Origin: Bog-473 sp963834405
GTDB lineage: Bacteria; Actinomycetota; Acidimicrobiia; Acidimicrobiales; RAAP-2
Direction of reading: 5' to 3'
Assembly: GCA_963834405.1 (NCBI GenBank)
Contig: CAWIBX010000005.1
Coordinates: 1,674,001 to 1,738,000 of the forward strand
Length of the DNA: 64,000 bases
Shown: positions 18,186 to 27,334 of the stretch, in pieces
Position numbering within the stretch: position 1 is the first letter of the stretch
Layout: each line of letters starts with the position of its first letter
Position numbers and translations under genes: made by a program
Notes under the pieces: model-generated
Database searches by the model: none
Seen by the model: the letters and a program-made list of their open reading frames with translations, nothing else
What the model was told of the DNA's origin: nothing

Positions 18186-18261
18186 GCGCGCACCTCGGCG
18201 TCGTCCCGGGTCCTGTCACACCCTCCCGGCATGCTGTCCGGGAACAGAGAGGGACGACACC

Positions 18262-18537
18262 ATGCCGACCTCCAGGGACATCGACAGAGACACCAACAGC
18301 GACACCGACACTGGAACTCACACCAACATGGACACCGGGCCGCAGGGGCTCATCATCGATTGCGAGAGTTGCGTGTTGCAGGCCACCGAGGCCTGCGACG
18401 ACTGCGTGGTCAGCTTCCTGCTGGGTCGCGAGCCCGACGACGCGGTCGTCATCGACGCCGACGAGGCGCGCGCCATGCGCATGCTCGAGCGTGCCGGCCT
18501 CGTGCCCACGCTGCGCTTCACCCATCGGGCGGGCTAG
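18262..18537 (+). CDS. Conserved small cysteine-motif protein
   Basis: 91 residues. A Thr/Asp-rich N-terminus (~25 residues) leads into IIDCESCVLQATEACDDCVV, a CxxC-x8-CxxC arrangement that could hold zinc or an Fe-S cluster. A helical tail DEARAMRMLERAGLVPTLRF follows. Small proteins with this motif recur next to pimB-like genes in actinobacteria; the function is unknown. A GAGAGGGA ribosome site precedes the ATG by about 7 nt. Confidence 0.7.
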   Translation: MPTSRDIDRDTNSDTDTGTHTNMDTGPQGLIIDCESCVLQATEACDDCVVSFLLGREPDDAVVIDADEARAMRMLERAGLVPTLRFTHRAG

Positions 18538-18582
18538 GCGCGGGGTCGCCGCGTCGCCCGGCCGGGGCCCGGCGCCGCGGCC

Positions 18583-19728
18583 GTGACCCGTCACCTCCTC
18601 GTCACCAACGACTTCCCCCCGAAGGTGGGTGGCATCCAGAACTACCTGTGGGACCTGTGGAGCCGGCTCGATCCCTCCTCGTTCGTCGTCCTCACCGCCT
18701 CGTCCGACGACGGAGCGGCGGCGTTCGACGCGGTGCAGGGCGCACGCGGGGTGCGCATCGAGCGGGTGCCGGGTTCGATCCTCTTCTTCCCCACGCCCGG
18801 CGCGCTGGAGGCCGTGCGCCGGTGCGCCGAGGAGCACGCGGTCGATCTTGTTCTGCTCGATCCCGCACTTCCCCTCGGTCTGCTCGGCCCCCACCTGGGC
18901 GTCCCCTACGGGGTCATCCTGCACGGCGCCGAGGTCGCGATCCCCGGTCGGCTGCCGGGCGGGCGCACGGCGTTGGCCCGCGTGCTCGGCGGCGCGCGGA
19001 TCATCTTCTCGGCCGGCGGCTACCCGGCGGAGGAGGGCCGCCGCGCCGCCGACGGCCACATGGCGCCCGTCGTCGTCATCCCACCGGGTGTCGATACCAA
19101 GGCGGTCGCTCCGCGCACCGCTCCCGAGCGCCGGGCGGCCCGCGCGCGTCTGGGCCTGCCGGCACGCGGACCGTTGGTTGTGAGCATCAGCCGGCTCGTG
19201 CCGCGCAAGGGGATGGACGTGTTGATAGAGGCAGCCGGCCGGCTGGCCGTCTCCTACCCGGACCTGGTCGTGGCGATCGCAGGCGACGGGCGCGAGCGGG
19301 CACACCTGGAGCGGCTGGCGGCGAGCAGCGCGGCCACGGTGCGCGTGCTCGGCCGCGTCAACGACGAGGACCGTGACGCGCTGCTGGGTGCGGCCGACCT
19401 CTTCGTGATGGCCTGCCGCAACCGCTGGGCCGGCCTGGAGCAGGAGGGGTTCGGCATCGTTTTTCTGGAGGCGGCCGCCGCCGGCGTGCCGCAGATCGCG
19501 GGCGACAGCGGCGGCGCGTCCGAGGCGGTGGCCGACGGGGTGACCGGCCTGGTCGTCGGCCGGCCGGACGACCCCGGAGCCGTGGCGGAGGCGCTGCGCA
19601 GCCTGCTGGCGGACCCGACGCGCCGGCGCCGCATGGGACGGGCGGCCCGGGCCCGGGTGCAGGAATCCTTCGACACGGACGTTCTCGCTTCTAGGCTGGC
19701 CGACGCGCTGGCCGGAGTGGCAATCTGA
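18583..19728 (+). CDS. pimB: GT4 mannosyltransferase, PimB-like
   Basis: 381 residues, two Rossmann domains (GT-B). The N-terminus LLVTNDFPPKVGGIQNYLWD matches the acceptor-side loop of the phosphatidylinositol monomannoside mannosyltransferase PimB. The donor domain has VSRLVPRKG-type ISRLVPRKGMDVLIEA, and EGFGIVFLEAAAAG is the EX7E motif. It would transfer mannose from GDP-mannose to phosphatidyl-myo-inositol mannoside at the inner membrane face during envelope lipid synthesis. It starts at GTG 18583, 45 bp after the Cys-motif gene. The assignment to this GT4 clade is good; exact acceptor specificity is inferred. Confidence 0.85.
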   Translation: MTRHLLVTNDFPPKVGGIQNYLWDLWSRLDPSSFVVLTASSDDGAAAFDAVQGARGVRIERVPGSILFFPTPGALEAVRRCAEEHAVDLVLLDPALPLGLLGPHLGVPYGVILHGAEVAIPGRLPGGRTALARVLGGARIIFSAGGYPAEEGRRAADGHMAPVVVIPPGVDTKAVAPRTAPERRAARARLGLPARGPLVVSISRLVPRKGMDVLIEAAGRLAVSYPDLVVAIAGDGRERAHLERLAASSAATVRVLGRVNDEDRDALLGAADLFVMACRNRWAGLEQEGFGIVFLEAAAAGVPQIAGDSGGASEAVADGVTGLVVGRPDDPGAVAEALRSLLADPTRRRRMGRAARARVQESFDTDVLASRLADALAGVAI

Positions 19729-19773
19729 CTCCGCCCCCGCGCGCAGCGGGACGACAGGAAGGAAGCACCGCCG

Positions 19774-20217
19774 GTGGCCGATACAGCCACACAGCAAATG
19801 ACCGTGGCGGCACCGCCGGCGCAGGTCTTCGCGGTCGCGGCCGACCTGGAGCGCTATCCCGAGTTCTTCAACGACATCAAGGAGGTCGAGGTCAAGGAGC
19901 GCGACGACCTGGGCCGCCCGGTGCTCGTGACCTTCCGGGCCGCGGCCTTTGGTCGCAGCACGAGTTACACGCTGGCCTACGACTATTCGGACGCCCCGCA
20001 CACCCTGGCCTGGAAGCTCACCGAGGGTGACATCACCACCAAGCTCGACGGCAGCTACGTCTTCGACCCCGGAGAGGCGGGCGGCACCGACGTCACGTAC
20101 CACCTCGAGGCGGAGCTGCGGGTTCCCATTCCCGGGTTCATCAAGATGCGCGCCACCAGCCGGATCATGTCGTACGCCCTGCGGGATCTGAAGGCGCGGG
20201 TCGAGTCCACGTCGTGA
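19774..20217 (+). CDS. SRPBCC (START-like) family protein
   Basis: 147 residues of the polyketide cyclase/dehydrase-like helix-grip fold: VAAPPAQVFAVAADLERYPE, then DIKEVEVKERDDLGRPVLVT and an amphipathic C-terminal helix. Such proteins bind hydrophobic ligands such as lipids. It lies between pimB and glucokinase and overlaps the latter by a GTGA, so it belongs to this operon. GTG start at 19774 with a GGAAGG site upstream. Confidence 0.8.
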   Translation: MADTATQQMTVAAPPAQVFAVAADLERYPEFFNDIKEVEVKERDDLGRPVLVTFRAAAFGRSTSYTLAYDYSDAPHTLAWKLTEGDITTKLDGSYVFDPGEAGGTDVTYHLEAELRVPIPGFIKMRATSRIMSYALRDLKARVESTS

Positions 20218-21254
20218 CGCCCGGCGCCGGCCCGCTGGGTGGGAGCGGCGTGTCCTACGGGATCGACATCGGAGGCACCAAAGTCCTCGGCGTGGCCCTC
20301 GACGAGGCGGACACCGTGGTGGCCGAGGCGCGCGTCCCCACCCCGCGGGGCACCGGGCGCATCGAGGCGGGCGATGTCGCGGACGCGGTGGCCGCGGTCG
20401 TGGCGGAGCTCACCGCCGAGCTCACGGCCGCCCTCGGGTTCGCTCCCGCGCAGGGAGACGCGCAACCGGAGGTGGCGCCGCCGGTCGGCGTCGGCGCGCC
20501 GGGCATGGTGGACCGCAGCGGTCATTTGCGCTTCGCCCCGAATCTGCCCGAGGGCCAGGGCGTGGACTGGACCGAGCTGATCGGCGCGCGTCTGCGCGGC
20601 CACCGTGTCCTGATTGAGAACGACGCCAACTTCGCCGTCCTGGCCGAACACCGCCTCGGGGCCGCCCGTGGCTATCGCCACGTCGTGATGGTGACGCTCG
20701 GCACCGGCATCGGTGGCGGCATCGTGGTCGACGGCCGCGTCGAGGTCGGCTCGGCCGGTTTTGCGGGTGAGATCGGTCACATGGTGGTCGACCCGGCGGG
20801 ACCACCGTGCCCTTGCGGCCGGCGCGGCTGTTGGGAGCGCTTCGCGTCGGGGGCCGGCCTCGGCGTGCGCGCCCGCGAGGCGGCGTTGGCCGGCCGGCTC
20901 GGCCAGGTGGTCAAGATCGCCGGCGGCGACCCCGAGAGCGTGCGCGGCGAGGACGTGTCGGCCGCCGCCGCGGCCGGCGACCCCGAGGCCCGCCGCGTGA
21001 TCGAAGAGGTCGGGTGGTGGCTGGGGTTCGGCCTGGCCAACCTCGCCTGCGTGCTGGACCCGGAGTGCTTCGTCCTGGGTGGGGGGCTGGTGCACGCGGG
21101 AGACCCACTGCTCGGCTCGGCGCGCGCCGCCTTCGCGGAGCTGGTCGAGGGCGGCACCCGGCGCCCCCAGGCGGCCATCGTGCCGGCGGCCTTCGACGAG
21201 CGCGCCGGCGCGGTGGGTGCGGCCCTGGCGGCGCGCCAGGGCGGGCTGTGGTGA
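20214..21254 (+). CDS. glk: ROK-family glucokinase
   Basis: 346 residues. ATP-binding motif YGIDIGGTKVLGVALDE starts near residue 15. The sugar-binding/catalytic IENDANFAVLAEH contains the general-base Asp, and GTGIGGGIVVDG is present. The ROK zinc motif appears as GEIGHMVVDP followed by CPCGRRGCWERFASG (His plus three Cys). It should phosphorylate glucose to glucose-6-phosphate in the cytoplasm. It overlaps the SRPBCC gene by 4 bp. Confidence 0.88.
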   Translation: MTPGAGPLGGSGVSYGIDIGGTKVLGVALDEADTVVAEARVPTPRGTGRIEAGDVADAVAAVVAELTAELTAALGFAPAQGDAQPEVAPPVGVGAPGMVDRSGHLRFAPNLPEGQGVDWTELIGARLRGHRVLIENDANFAVLAEHRLGAARGYRHVVMVTLGTGIGGGIVVDGRVEVGSAGFAGEIGHMVVDPAGPPCPCGRRGCWERFASGAGLGVRAREAALAGRLGQVVKIAGGDPESVRGEDVSAAAAAGDPEARRVIEEVGWWLGFGLANLACVLDPECFVLGGGLVHAGDPLLGSARAAFAELVEGGTRRPQAAIVPAAFDERAGAVGAALAARQGGLW

Positions 21255-21258
21255 CGCC

Positions 21259-21993
21259 GTGATCCGGACGGGTGTTGTGCTCCCGACGTTCCGCGAGACG
21301 CCCGAGGACGCGCTGCGTGCCGCGGACGCCGCCGTGGCGGCCGGGGTCGACGGCCTCTTCTGTTACGACCACATCTGGCCCCTGGGCCAGCCGGACCGGC
21401 CCGCGCTCGCTCCCTTTCCGATCCTCGGCGCGCTGGCCACCCGGTTCGCTCCCCGCGCCGATGGCGACGACGGCGACGACAGCGGTCCCTTCGTGGGCAC
21501 CCTGGTCGCGCGTGTCGGTCTCGTCCCGGACGACGTTTTGTTCGAGCAGTTCGTGGCGCTCCACCACCTGGCCCCCGGGCGCGCGATCGCCGCGCTCGGG
21601 ACCGGAGATCACATGAGCGCGGCGGAGAACCGCGCCTACGGCATTCCGTATCCGCCGGCCGCGGCCCGGCGGACGGCGATGGTGGCGCTGGCCCGCCGGC
21701 TCCGCGCCCAGGGGCTGCCCGTGTGGATCGCGGGCGGAGCAGGCGCCCGCACGGAGGAGTCGATCGCCGCCGCGGCGGCCCTCAACTTGTGGGACGTGGA
21801 CCCGGCCGTGGTGGCCGACCGCGTGGAGCGACTGGAGGGCCTGGAGGTGACCTGGGCCGGGCCGCCGCCCACCGTCCCGCTAGCGCCGACCCTGGCCGCG
21901 CTCGCTGGCGCGGGTGCGACGTGGGCGGTCTTCGGCTGGCCCGTCGACGTGGAGGAGCTGGTAGCCGCGGCGCGCGCCGCCGTGCCGGGCTGA
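21259..21993 (+). CDS. LLM-class (F420-type) luciferase-like oxidoreductase
   Basis: 244 residues from GTG 21259, shorter than the usual ~300. The TIM-barrel opening RTGVVLPTFRETPEDALRAA, the FCYDHIWPLG motif (DH typical of F420/FMN-binding LLM enzymes) and LPVWIAGGAGARTEESI are clear. Cofactor choice is inferred from actinobacterial relatives. It is 4 bp after glk, so probably in the same transcript. The substrate is unknown. Confidence 0.8.
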   Translation: MIRTGVVLPTFRETPEDALRAADAAVAAGVDGLFCYDHIWPLGQPDRPALAPFPILGALATRFAPRADGDDGDDSGPFVGTLVARVGLVPDDVLFEQFVALHHLAPGRAIAALGTGDHMSAAENRAYGIPYPPAAARRTAMVALARRLRAQGLPVWIAGGAGARTEESIAAAAALNLWDVDPAVVADRVERLEGLEVTWAGPPPTVPLAPTLAALAGAGATWAVFGWPVDVEELVAAARAAVPG

Positions 21994-22058
21994 ACCTCGG
22001 GCGGGTGCAGCGCGGCACGCGGTCCGGGAGGGACCCTGCCGGGCCGTAGACTCCCGTG

Positions 22059-23270
22059 ATGGAGTTCCGCCGGATCAACGGGCTGCCGCCCTACGTCTTC
22101 GCCACGATCAACGACCTCAAGCTGTCGTCGCGGCGAGCCGGCCACGACGTCATCGACCTCGGTTTCGGCAACCCCGACCTGCCCTCGCCGGACGTCGCCG
22201 TCAACAAGCTGGCGGAGGCGGCCCACAACCCGCGCAACCACCGCTACTCGGCGTCCCGCGGCATCCCCAAGCTCCGCAGTGCCGTCGCCGACCTCTACCG
22301 GCGCAAGTTCGGCGTCGACCTGGACCCCGAGTCGGAGGTGGTGACGACCATCGGTGCCAAGGAAGGGTTCTCGCACCTGATGTGGGTCCTCGTGGGGCCG
22401 GGTGACACCGCACTGGTGCCTTCGCCCTCGTACCCGATCCACATCTGGGGCCCCTTGTTCGCCGGCGCGGACGTGCGCCAGGTGCCCTTGCAGGGCCCGC
22501 TGATGGACGCCGGCGACGGCGCGCCCGACCCGGGCGACGCCTTCTTCGAGGGGCTCATGGCCGCCTGGGAGGAGTCCTGGCCCAAGCCGCGGGTCATCGT
22601 CCTGTCCTTCCCGCACAATCCCACGACGGCCTGCGTCGACCTCTCCTTCATGGAGCGCCTCGTCGCGTTCGCCCAGGAGCACGAGGTCGTCCTGGTCCAC
22701 GACTTCGCGTACGCGGACCTCGGCTTCGACGGCTACGAGCCCCCGTCGGTGCTGCAGGTGCCCGGCGGCAAGGACGTCGCCGTCGAGATCTACACCATGA
22801 CCAAGTCGTTCTCCATGGCGGGGTGGCGCGTCGGCTTCGTCGTGGGCAACGCCGAGATCGTCCAGGCCCTCACCAAGCTCAAGACCTACCTGGACTACGG
22901 CACCTTCCAGCCCATTCAGATCGCGGCCATCGTGGCCATGAACGAGGCACCGGACTATCCGAAGGAGATCAACCAGATCTACCGGTCGCGGCGCGACACG
23001 CTCTGCGACGGCCTCAACCGCATCGGCTGGCGCCTGGCCTTACCCAAGGGGACCATGTTCGTCTGGGCGCCGATCCCCGAGCCCTACCGTGAAATGGGCT
23101 CGCTGGAGTTCTCCAAGTACCTGATCAACGAAGGTGACGTCGCCACCTCGCCCGGCGTCGGCTTCGGTCCGGGCGGCGACGCCCACGTCCGCTTCGCCCT
23201 GATCGAGAACGAGCAGCGCATCAGCCAGGCGGTGCGCAATCTGCGCAGCGCCCTCACCAAGCTCGGCTGA
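22059..23270 (+). CDS. Class I/II PLP-dependent aminotransferase (alanine-type)
   Basis: 403 residues. The family markers are INGLPPYVFATINDLK, FGNPDLPSP, the HRYSASRGIPKLR substrate loop and VHDFAYADLGFDG, in which Asp contacts the PLP ring. Lys in MTKSFSMAGWRVGF forms the Schiff base. It is closest in pattern to the AlaT/LL-diaminopimelate-aminotransferase-like group; the amino donor is likely alanine or glutamate. ATG 22059 rather than the adjacent GTG is preferred because TAGACT (22047-22052) ends 6 nt before it. Confidence 0.88.
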   Translation: MEFRRINGLPPYVFATINDLKLSSRRAGHDVIDLGFGNPDLPSPDVAVNKLAEAAHNPRNHRYSASRGIPKLRSAVADLYRRKFGVDLDPESEVVTTIGAKEGFSHLMWVLVGPGDTALVPSPSYPIHIWGPLFAGADVRQVPLQGPLMDAGDGAPDPGDAFFEGLMAAWEESWPKPRVIVLSFPHNPTTACVDLSFMERLVAFAQEHEVVLVHDFAYADLGFDGYEPPSVLQVPGGKDVAVEIYTMTKSFSMAGWRVGFVVGNAEIVQALTKLKTYLDYGTFQPIQIAAIVAMNEAPDYPKEINQIYRSRRDTLCDGLNRIGWRLALPKGTMFVWAPIPEPYREMGSLEFSKYLINEGDVATSPGVGFGPGGDAHVRFALIENEQRISQAVRNLRSALTKLG

Positions 23271-23294
23271 CCGTTCGGCGCAGTTCCGTTCCGT

Positions 23295-24170
23295 TCACGG
23301 GAGGCCAGCGCCCGGGACCGTGGTCCGCACCTTCTCGAGCGCGCCGTCGCGAGCCAGCCGCGCCTTGGCGGCGTCGCTCGTGGGCGCGGTGACGAGGTAG
23401 AGCGTCCGCCGGTCCTCGTCGCCGAGCATGCAGGCGTAGCAGTTCGACGACGTGACCACCCGCTCCAGGACCTCGCCGCCCTCGGCCACGCGGACGCACT
23501 CGGCGCCGAGCGCGTTGGCCACCCAGACCGTGTTGTCCTCGCACAGGCAGATGCCGTCCGGCGCGACACCTGGTGTCGACGCCCACTGGCGCCCGTTCGA
23601 GAGGGTGCCGTCGGCGGCGCGGTCGAAGGCCTTGAGACTCCCACCGAGGCTCTCGGCGACGATGAGCGTGCCACCGTCCTCGGTGACGACCATGCCGTTG
23701 GGGAAGTTGACGCCGGCGGCGGCCTCGCTGCTGGTGCCGTCGGGGTCCACCCGGATGACGGACGCGGGGGCGATCGCGCTGGCCGGTGTGGTGCCGTCGT
23801 AGAGGCCGTCCAGGTCGAACCCGAAGTTGCCCACGTAGGCCCGGCCGTCGGACGCCACGACCATGTCGTTGGCGTGCCAGGTGGCCCATGGTCGCAAGTC
23901 GCCGTGGGGCACCAGCGTGCCGTCGGGCTCCCGGCGCACCACGGTCCGTTCCAGGCGGTTGACGATGAGGAGGCGGCCGTCGGGCAGCCACCCGAGGCCG
24001 GCCGATTCCCACTCGAACGCGATCTCGGTCTCGCGCTCGCCCTCGGGCGAGACCGAGTACACGCCGTGGTCGAAGAAGTCCGAGTACCACAGCCGCCCCT
24101 CGTGCCAGCGCGGGCACTCCCCGAAGTAGAGGCCCGAGACGAAGGGCTCGGCGGTCAGGGTCTCGGTCAT
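23295..24170 (-). CDS. SMP-30/gluconolactonase-like beta-propeller protein
   Basis: 291 residues. The propeller carries the metal-site signature YFGECPRWHEGRLWYSD (the Glu of GECPRW), TWHANDMVVASDGRAYVGN with the metal Asn/Asp, and FPNGMVVTEDGGTLIVAES. These proteins hydrolyse sugar lactones or related esters with a divalent metal. The ATG at 24170 has a GGAGG site 7 nt upstream; the longer open frame upstream is not needed. The gene is convergent with the aminotransferase, 24 bp apart. Confidence 0.86.
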   Translation of the reverse strand: MTETLTAEPFVSGLYFGECPRWHEGRLWYSDFFDHGVYSVSPEGERETEIAFEWESAGLGWLPDGRLLIVNRLERTVVRREPDGTLVPHGDLRPWATWHANDMVVASDGRAYVGNFGFDLDGLYDGTTPASAIAPASVIRVDPDGTSSEAAAGVNFPNGMVVTEDGGTLIVAESLGGSLKAFDRAADGTLSNGRQWASTPGVAPDGICLCEDNTVWVANALGAECVRVAEGGEVLERVVTSSNCYACMLGDEDRRTLYLVTAPTSDAAKARLARDGALEKVRTTVPGAGLP

Positions 24171-24290
24171 GGTGATCCTCCCCGGGTACGTGACTGGCGC
24201 GGACGGCGCGGCTGCCTCGGCGGCGGAACCGCAGTTCAGCACACCTCGCCCCCGGGGCGCGAGGCCGGCGGGGGAGGGTACGTTGGGCCC

Positions 24291-24971
24291 GTGGCGTACT
24301 GGGTGCTGAAGGCGATACTGACGCCGATCTTCTTCTTGCTATGGCGGGTGAAGGTCGAGGGGCGGGAGAACATCCCCAAGCACGGCCCGGCCGTGCTGGC
24401 GGCGAACCATCAGTCCTTCGCGGACTCCTTCTTCATCCCCCTCGTGGTCACTCGCAAGGTCACGTTCCTGGCCAAGGCCGAGTACTTCGACTCCTGGAAG
24501 ACGGCCTGGTTCTTCCGCGCGGCGGGCCAGATCCCGATCCGGCGCACCGGCGGCAGTGCCTCCGAGCGCGCTCTCGAGACCGCGCGCAGCGACGTGCTGG
24601 GCAAGGGGAAGCTCCTGGGCCTCTACCCGGAGGGGACCCGCACGCTTGACGCCTACGTGCACAAGGGGAGGACAGGCGTGACCCGTCTCTCCCGCGAGTG
24701 CGGCGTGCCGGTCATTCCGGTCGGTGTGGTCGGGACGGTGGAGGTGCAGCCGGTGAACGCCAATTTCATGCGGCCGTTCAAGACGGTGACCATCCGCTTC
24801 GGCAAAGGGATGCAGATGGATCCGCCCGAGGACCCCGTGCACCCGCTGGAGAACCACGACCACACGCAGTGCCGGGCCTTCACCGACCGGCTCATGCGCG
24901 AGATCGCGCGGTTGTCCGAGCGCGAGTATGTCGACGAGTACGTCCCGTCGCGCACGAAGGCGGCCGCCTGA
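24291..24971 (+). CDS. 1-acyl-glycerol-3-phosphate acyltransferase (PlsC-like)
   Basis: 226 residues. One N-terminal hydrophobic segment (AYWVLKAILTPIFFLLW) is followed by motif I AANHQSFADSFF, in which the His and Asp of the HX4D acyltransferase motif are present. Motif III LYPEGTRT and motif IV VPVIPVGVVG follow. It should acylate lysophosphatidic acid at the membrane in phospholipid synthesis. GTG 24291 is fixed by TACGTT (24279-24284) 6 nt upstream. Confidence 0.88.
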   Translation: MAYWVLKAILTPIFFLLWRVKVEGRENIPKHGPAVLAANHQSFADSFFIPLVVTRKVTFLAKAEYFDSWKTAWFFRAAGQIPIRRTGGSASERALETARSDVLGKGKLLGLYPEGTRTLDAYVHKGRTGVTRLSRECGVPVIPVGVVGTVEVQPVNANFMRPFKTVTIRFGKGMQMDPPEDPVHPLENHDHTQCRAFTDRLMREIARLSEREYVDEYVPSRTKAAA

Positions 24972-24998
24972 GCGAGCCGATCCGCTCAGCGGCGACGG

Positions 24999-25170
24999 TC
25001 AGAACGCAAGAAGCTCGACGAGGTTCCCCGACGGGTCCTGCAGAAGGATCTGCTTGTTCCGACCCACTCTGACGAGATCGTCGCTCGGGGCTCGCCGGTT
25101 CCGCACTCCATCCGGAAAACCCGTCTCAACTGGGACCACAGACGTGCTCCCGAATGTGACGTCGAAGTCA
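24999..25170 (-). pseudogene. Remnant of a VOC/glyoxalase-family gene (C-terminal end only)
   Basis: The minus strand reads ...DDLVRVGRNKQILLQDPSGN followed by LVELLAF and a stop at 24999. This is the characteristic end of a glyoxalase/bleomycin-resistance protein, including the metal-binding Glu of NLVEL. Upstream, homology-like sequence fades after VTFGSTSVVPVE. No start codon or N-terminal half is present, so this is a truncated relic in the 284-bp gap between plsC-like and ACT genes. Confidence 0.6.
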
Positions 25171-25255
25171 GCGCAAGGGGTTGCCGAACCGACTGCTCCA
25201 GTCCGAGACGGTTTTGAAACAGAGTGTTCACATTGACCGCCTAACGTGCTGAGTG

Positions 25256-25513
25256 ATGGCCGGGTACGTGGTGAGGATCGAGTTGCCGGACCGGCCCGGG
25301 GCGCTCGGGTTGGTGGCCAGCCGTATTGGCGCCGTGGGCGGCGACATCGTGGCGATCAACATCCTGAAACGGGACGGCGGTCAGGCCGTGGACGAGTTCG
25401 TGATTGAGATAGACGGGGATCACCTGATCGATCTGCTGCGCAACGAGATCCACGAGGTCGACGGCGCCTCCGTGCTGGAGATCGCCGCGGACACTACGAC
25501 GGCGGCGGGCTGA
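25256..25513 (+). CDS. ACT-domain protein
   Basis: 85 residues forming a single ACT fold: YVVRIELPDRPGALGLVASR, then GGDIVAINILKRDGGQAVDE. Stand-alone ACT proteins bind amino acids or similar small ligands and regulate partners. No enzyme domain is attached. TAACGT lies 8 nt before the ATG. Its 3' end overlaps the convergent regulator gene by 20 bp. Confidence 0.82.
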   Translation: MAGYVVRIELPDRPGALGLVASRIGAVGGDIVAINILKRDGGQAVDEFVIEIDGDHLIDLLRNEIHEVDGASVLEIAADTTTAAG

Positions 25514-26165
25514 CGACGTAGGCGCACACGTGTGCGCCGTCCATGATGTGCGCGACGCGGCGCACGTCCGCGCCGGGGAGCGCCTCTCGGATGAATCCGA
25601 GCTCGCTCGTGCACGCCTGCGAGAAGCCGTGGGCGACGGTGAGGATGGCGCAGTTGTGCTCGGTGATGCGCCAGCTGCCGTCCGGCAGGCGCTCCGCGTC
25701 GGCCAGGTAGCCGTCCTCGTCGAGGATCCTCGTGAGGGCCACGACCTGCTCGTCGAAGGGCAGCCCGCTCGTGCGGGGGAGCGCACCCGCCACCCGCCGC
25801 AGGCGCCGTTGTTCGAAGAGCTCGTCGACCTGCGTCGCCCCCGGCCCGCCCAGGTAGCCGAGGAGCTCCGTCGTCAGGTCGCCGTAGCGCTTGGGGTAGA
25901 GCGTCTCCGCGGCCTCGGTCAGCTGGTACACGTGGCGCGGGCGGCCGCGCCGCGGCCCCTCGGGCACGGCGTCGTAGTGCTCGAGCAGCCCGTCCTCCTC
26001 GAGCCGTGAGAGCTGCTGGCGCACCGCGGCCGGGGTGAGCGAGAGGGCACGGGCGACCCCGGAGGTGTCGAGCGGGCCTTGACGCTTCAGGAGGTTGAGG
26101 ATGGCGCGGCGGGTCGTCGGCAGCTGCTGGACCGGCGATTCGGTCGCCATGGGTTCGGGCGTCAC
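25494..26165 (-). CDS. SufR-like winged-helix transcriptional regulator with cysteine motif
   Basis: 223 residues from GTG 26165 (AAAGG site 8 nt upstream; ATG 26150 is an alternative). A winged helix-turn-helix (RRAILNLLKRQGPLDTSGVA, then SLTPAAVRQQLSRLEEDGLL) is followed by RRGRPRHVYQLT, the DNA-wing pattern of the SufR/DeoR-like group. The C-terminal half holds spaced cysteines (EHNC, QACTSELGF, HVCAYVV) where SufR proteins ligate an Fe-S cluster. It may therefore sense iron-sulfur or redox state. It is the last gene of the SDR-queA operon, 14 bp after queA. Confidence 0.8.
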   Translation of the reverse strand: MTPEPMATESPVQQLPTTRRAILNLLKRQGPLDTSGVARALSLTPAAVRQQLSRLEEDGLLEHYDAVPEGPRRGRPRHVYQLTEAAETLYPKRYGDLTTELLGYLGGPGATQVDELFEQRRLRRVAGALPRTSGLPFDEQVVALTRILDEDGYLADAERLPDGSWRITEHNCAILTVAHGFSQACTSELGFIREALPGADVRRVAHIMDGAHVCAYVVSPPPS

Positions 26166-26179
26166 GGTTTTACCTTTGC

Positions 26180-27334
26180 TCAGGGGAGGATGAGATGGAC
26201 GTCGCCGAACTCGTGCCACAGGTAGCCCTCGTCCAGAGCCGCTTCGTACGACGCCTCGAGCAGGGGCCGGCCGGCGATGGCCTCGAGCATGGCGAGGTGG
26301 GAGGCCTCCGGTTCGTGCCACCCGGTCAGGAACCCGTCGATGGAGCGGACGGGGCGCTCGGGGGACACGACGGTCTCGGTCCAACCCTCGCTCGGGTGCA
26401 CGTGCCCATGTTCGTCCACCACGGATTCGAGCGCACGCACCACCGTGGTGCCGACGGCGACGACCCGTCCGCCGGCGCGGCGGGTGTCGTTGATGCGGTG
26501 CGCCGTGGGCAGGGAGATCCGGAAGTACTCGGCGTAGGGCGGCTCGCTCGCTTCGAGTGAGGCAACGCCGGTATGCAAGAGCAGCGGTGCGACACCGACG
26601 CCCTTGGCGACGAGGCGCGTCAACACCTCGGGTGTGAAGGGCCGCCCCGCGCTCGGCATCTCGGCCGACCCCGGCTCGGTGGCGTACACGTTCTGGTACG
26701 CCGAGATGGGGTAGCTGTCGCGCACGTAGCCGTAACGGATGGGACGGCCGCAGAGGGCCAGGTAACGGGAGAGCGGCTCGGGGGTGTCGATCCGGCTCAC
26801 CCACAGGCGGACGCCCTGGCCATCGGGGCCGGGGGAGTACGGCGCCAGCAGCGAGACGGTGCCACCACCGGTGAGGCAGACCGCCGAGCCAGTCGTCTGC
26901 GTGAGGTCGACGTGTCCGTCCCGCCGCACCTCGACGGTCCAGAGGCCGGCCGGGAGCTGGGTGGAGAGGTGCACCTGGAGCGCCGTGCCGTCAGGGTCGC
27001 TGCCGTCGAGCTCGGCGGCGAGCGTGCCCGACGTGTTCAGGACCACCAGGTCGCCCTCGTCGAGGAAGCGCGGCAGCTCGGAGAAGTGGGAGTGCACGAT
27101 GACGCCGTCGTGCTTGGTGGCGACCATCATGCGCACCGCGTCGCGCGTCATGCCGCGGGCTTCGGGCGGGGAGGGCGCCTCGAGCTCGGGCGGCAAGGTG
27201 AACGAGAGTGGCTGCAGAACGGGCAGGCGCCGCGGTCCGCCGGCATCGAACAGGCCGTGCGGTCGCGTTGTGGCGGCGGTGACCGTGTCGACGGTGACCG
27301 CGTCGGAAGCGACCGTGGCCGCGGGCGGGCTCAC
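26180..27334 (-). CDS. queA: QueA-like S-adenosylmethionine:tRNA ribosyltransferase-isomerase
   Basis: 384 residues. Family motifs include RDAVRMMVATKHDGVIVHSH, GDLVVLNTSGTLAAEL, SRYLALCGRPIRYGYVRD, YQNVYATEPGSAEMPSAGRPF (split at the substrate loop) and AVGTTVVRALES. QueA adds an epoxycyclopentanediol ring from S-adenosylmethionine to preQ1 in tRNA. No other queuosine gene is in view, and actinobacterial QueA paralogues may act on a different substrate, so the precise reaction is unsure. The GTG start overlaps the SDR stop as GTGA. Confidence 0.82.
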   Translation of the reverse strand: MSPPAATVASDAVTVDTVTAATTRPHGLFDAGGPRRLPVLQPLSFTLPPELEAPSPPEARGMTRDAVRMMVATKHDGVIVHSHFSELPRFLDEGDLVVLNTSGTLAAELDGSDPDGTALQVHLSTQLPAGLWTVEVRRDGHVDLTQTTGSAVCLTGGGTVSLLAPYSPGPDGQGVRLWVSRIDTPEPLSRYLALCGRPIRYGYVRDSYPISAYQNVYATEPGSAEMPSAGRPFTPEVLTRLVAKGVGVAPLLLHTGVASLEASEPPYAEYFRISLPTAHRINDTRRAGGRVVAVGTTVVRALESVVDEHGHVHPSEGWTETVVSPERPVRSIDGFLTGWHEPEASHLAMLEAIAGRPLLEASYEAALDEGYLWHEFGDVHLILP

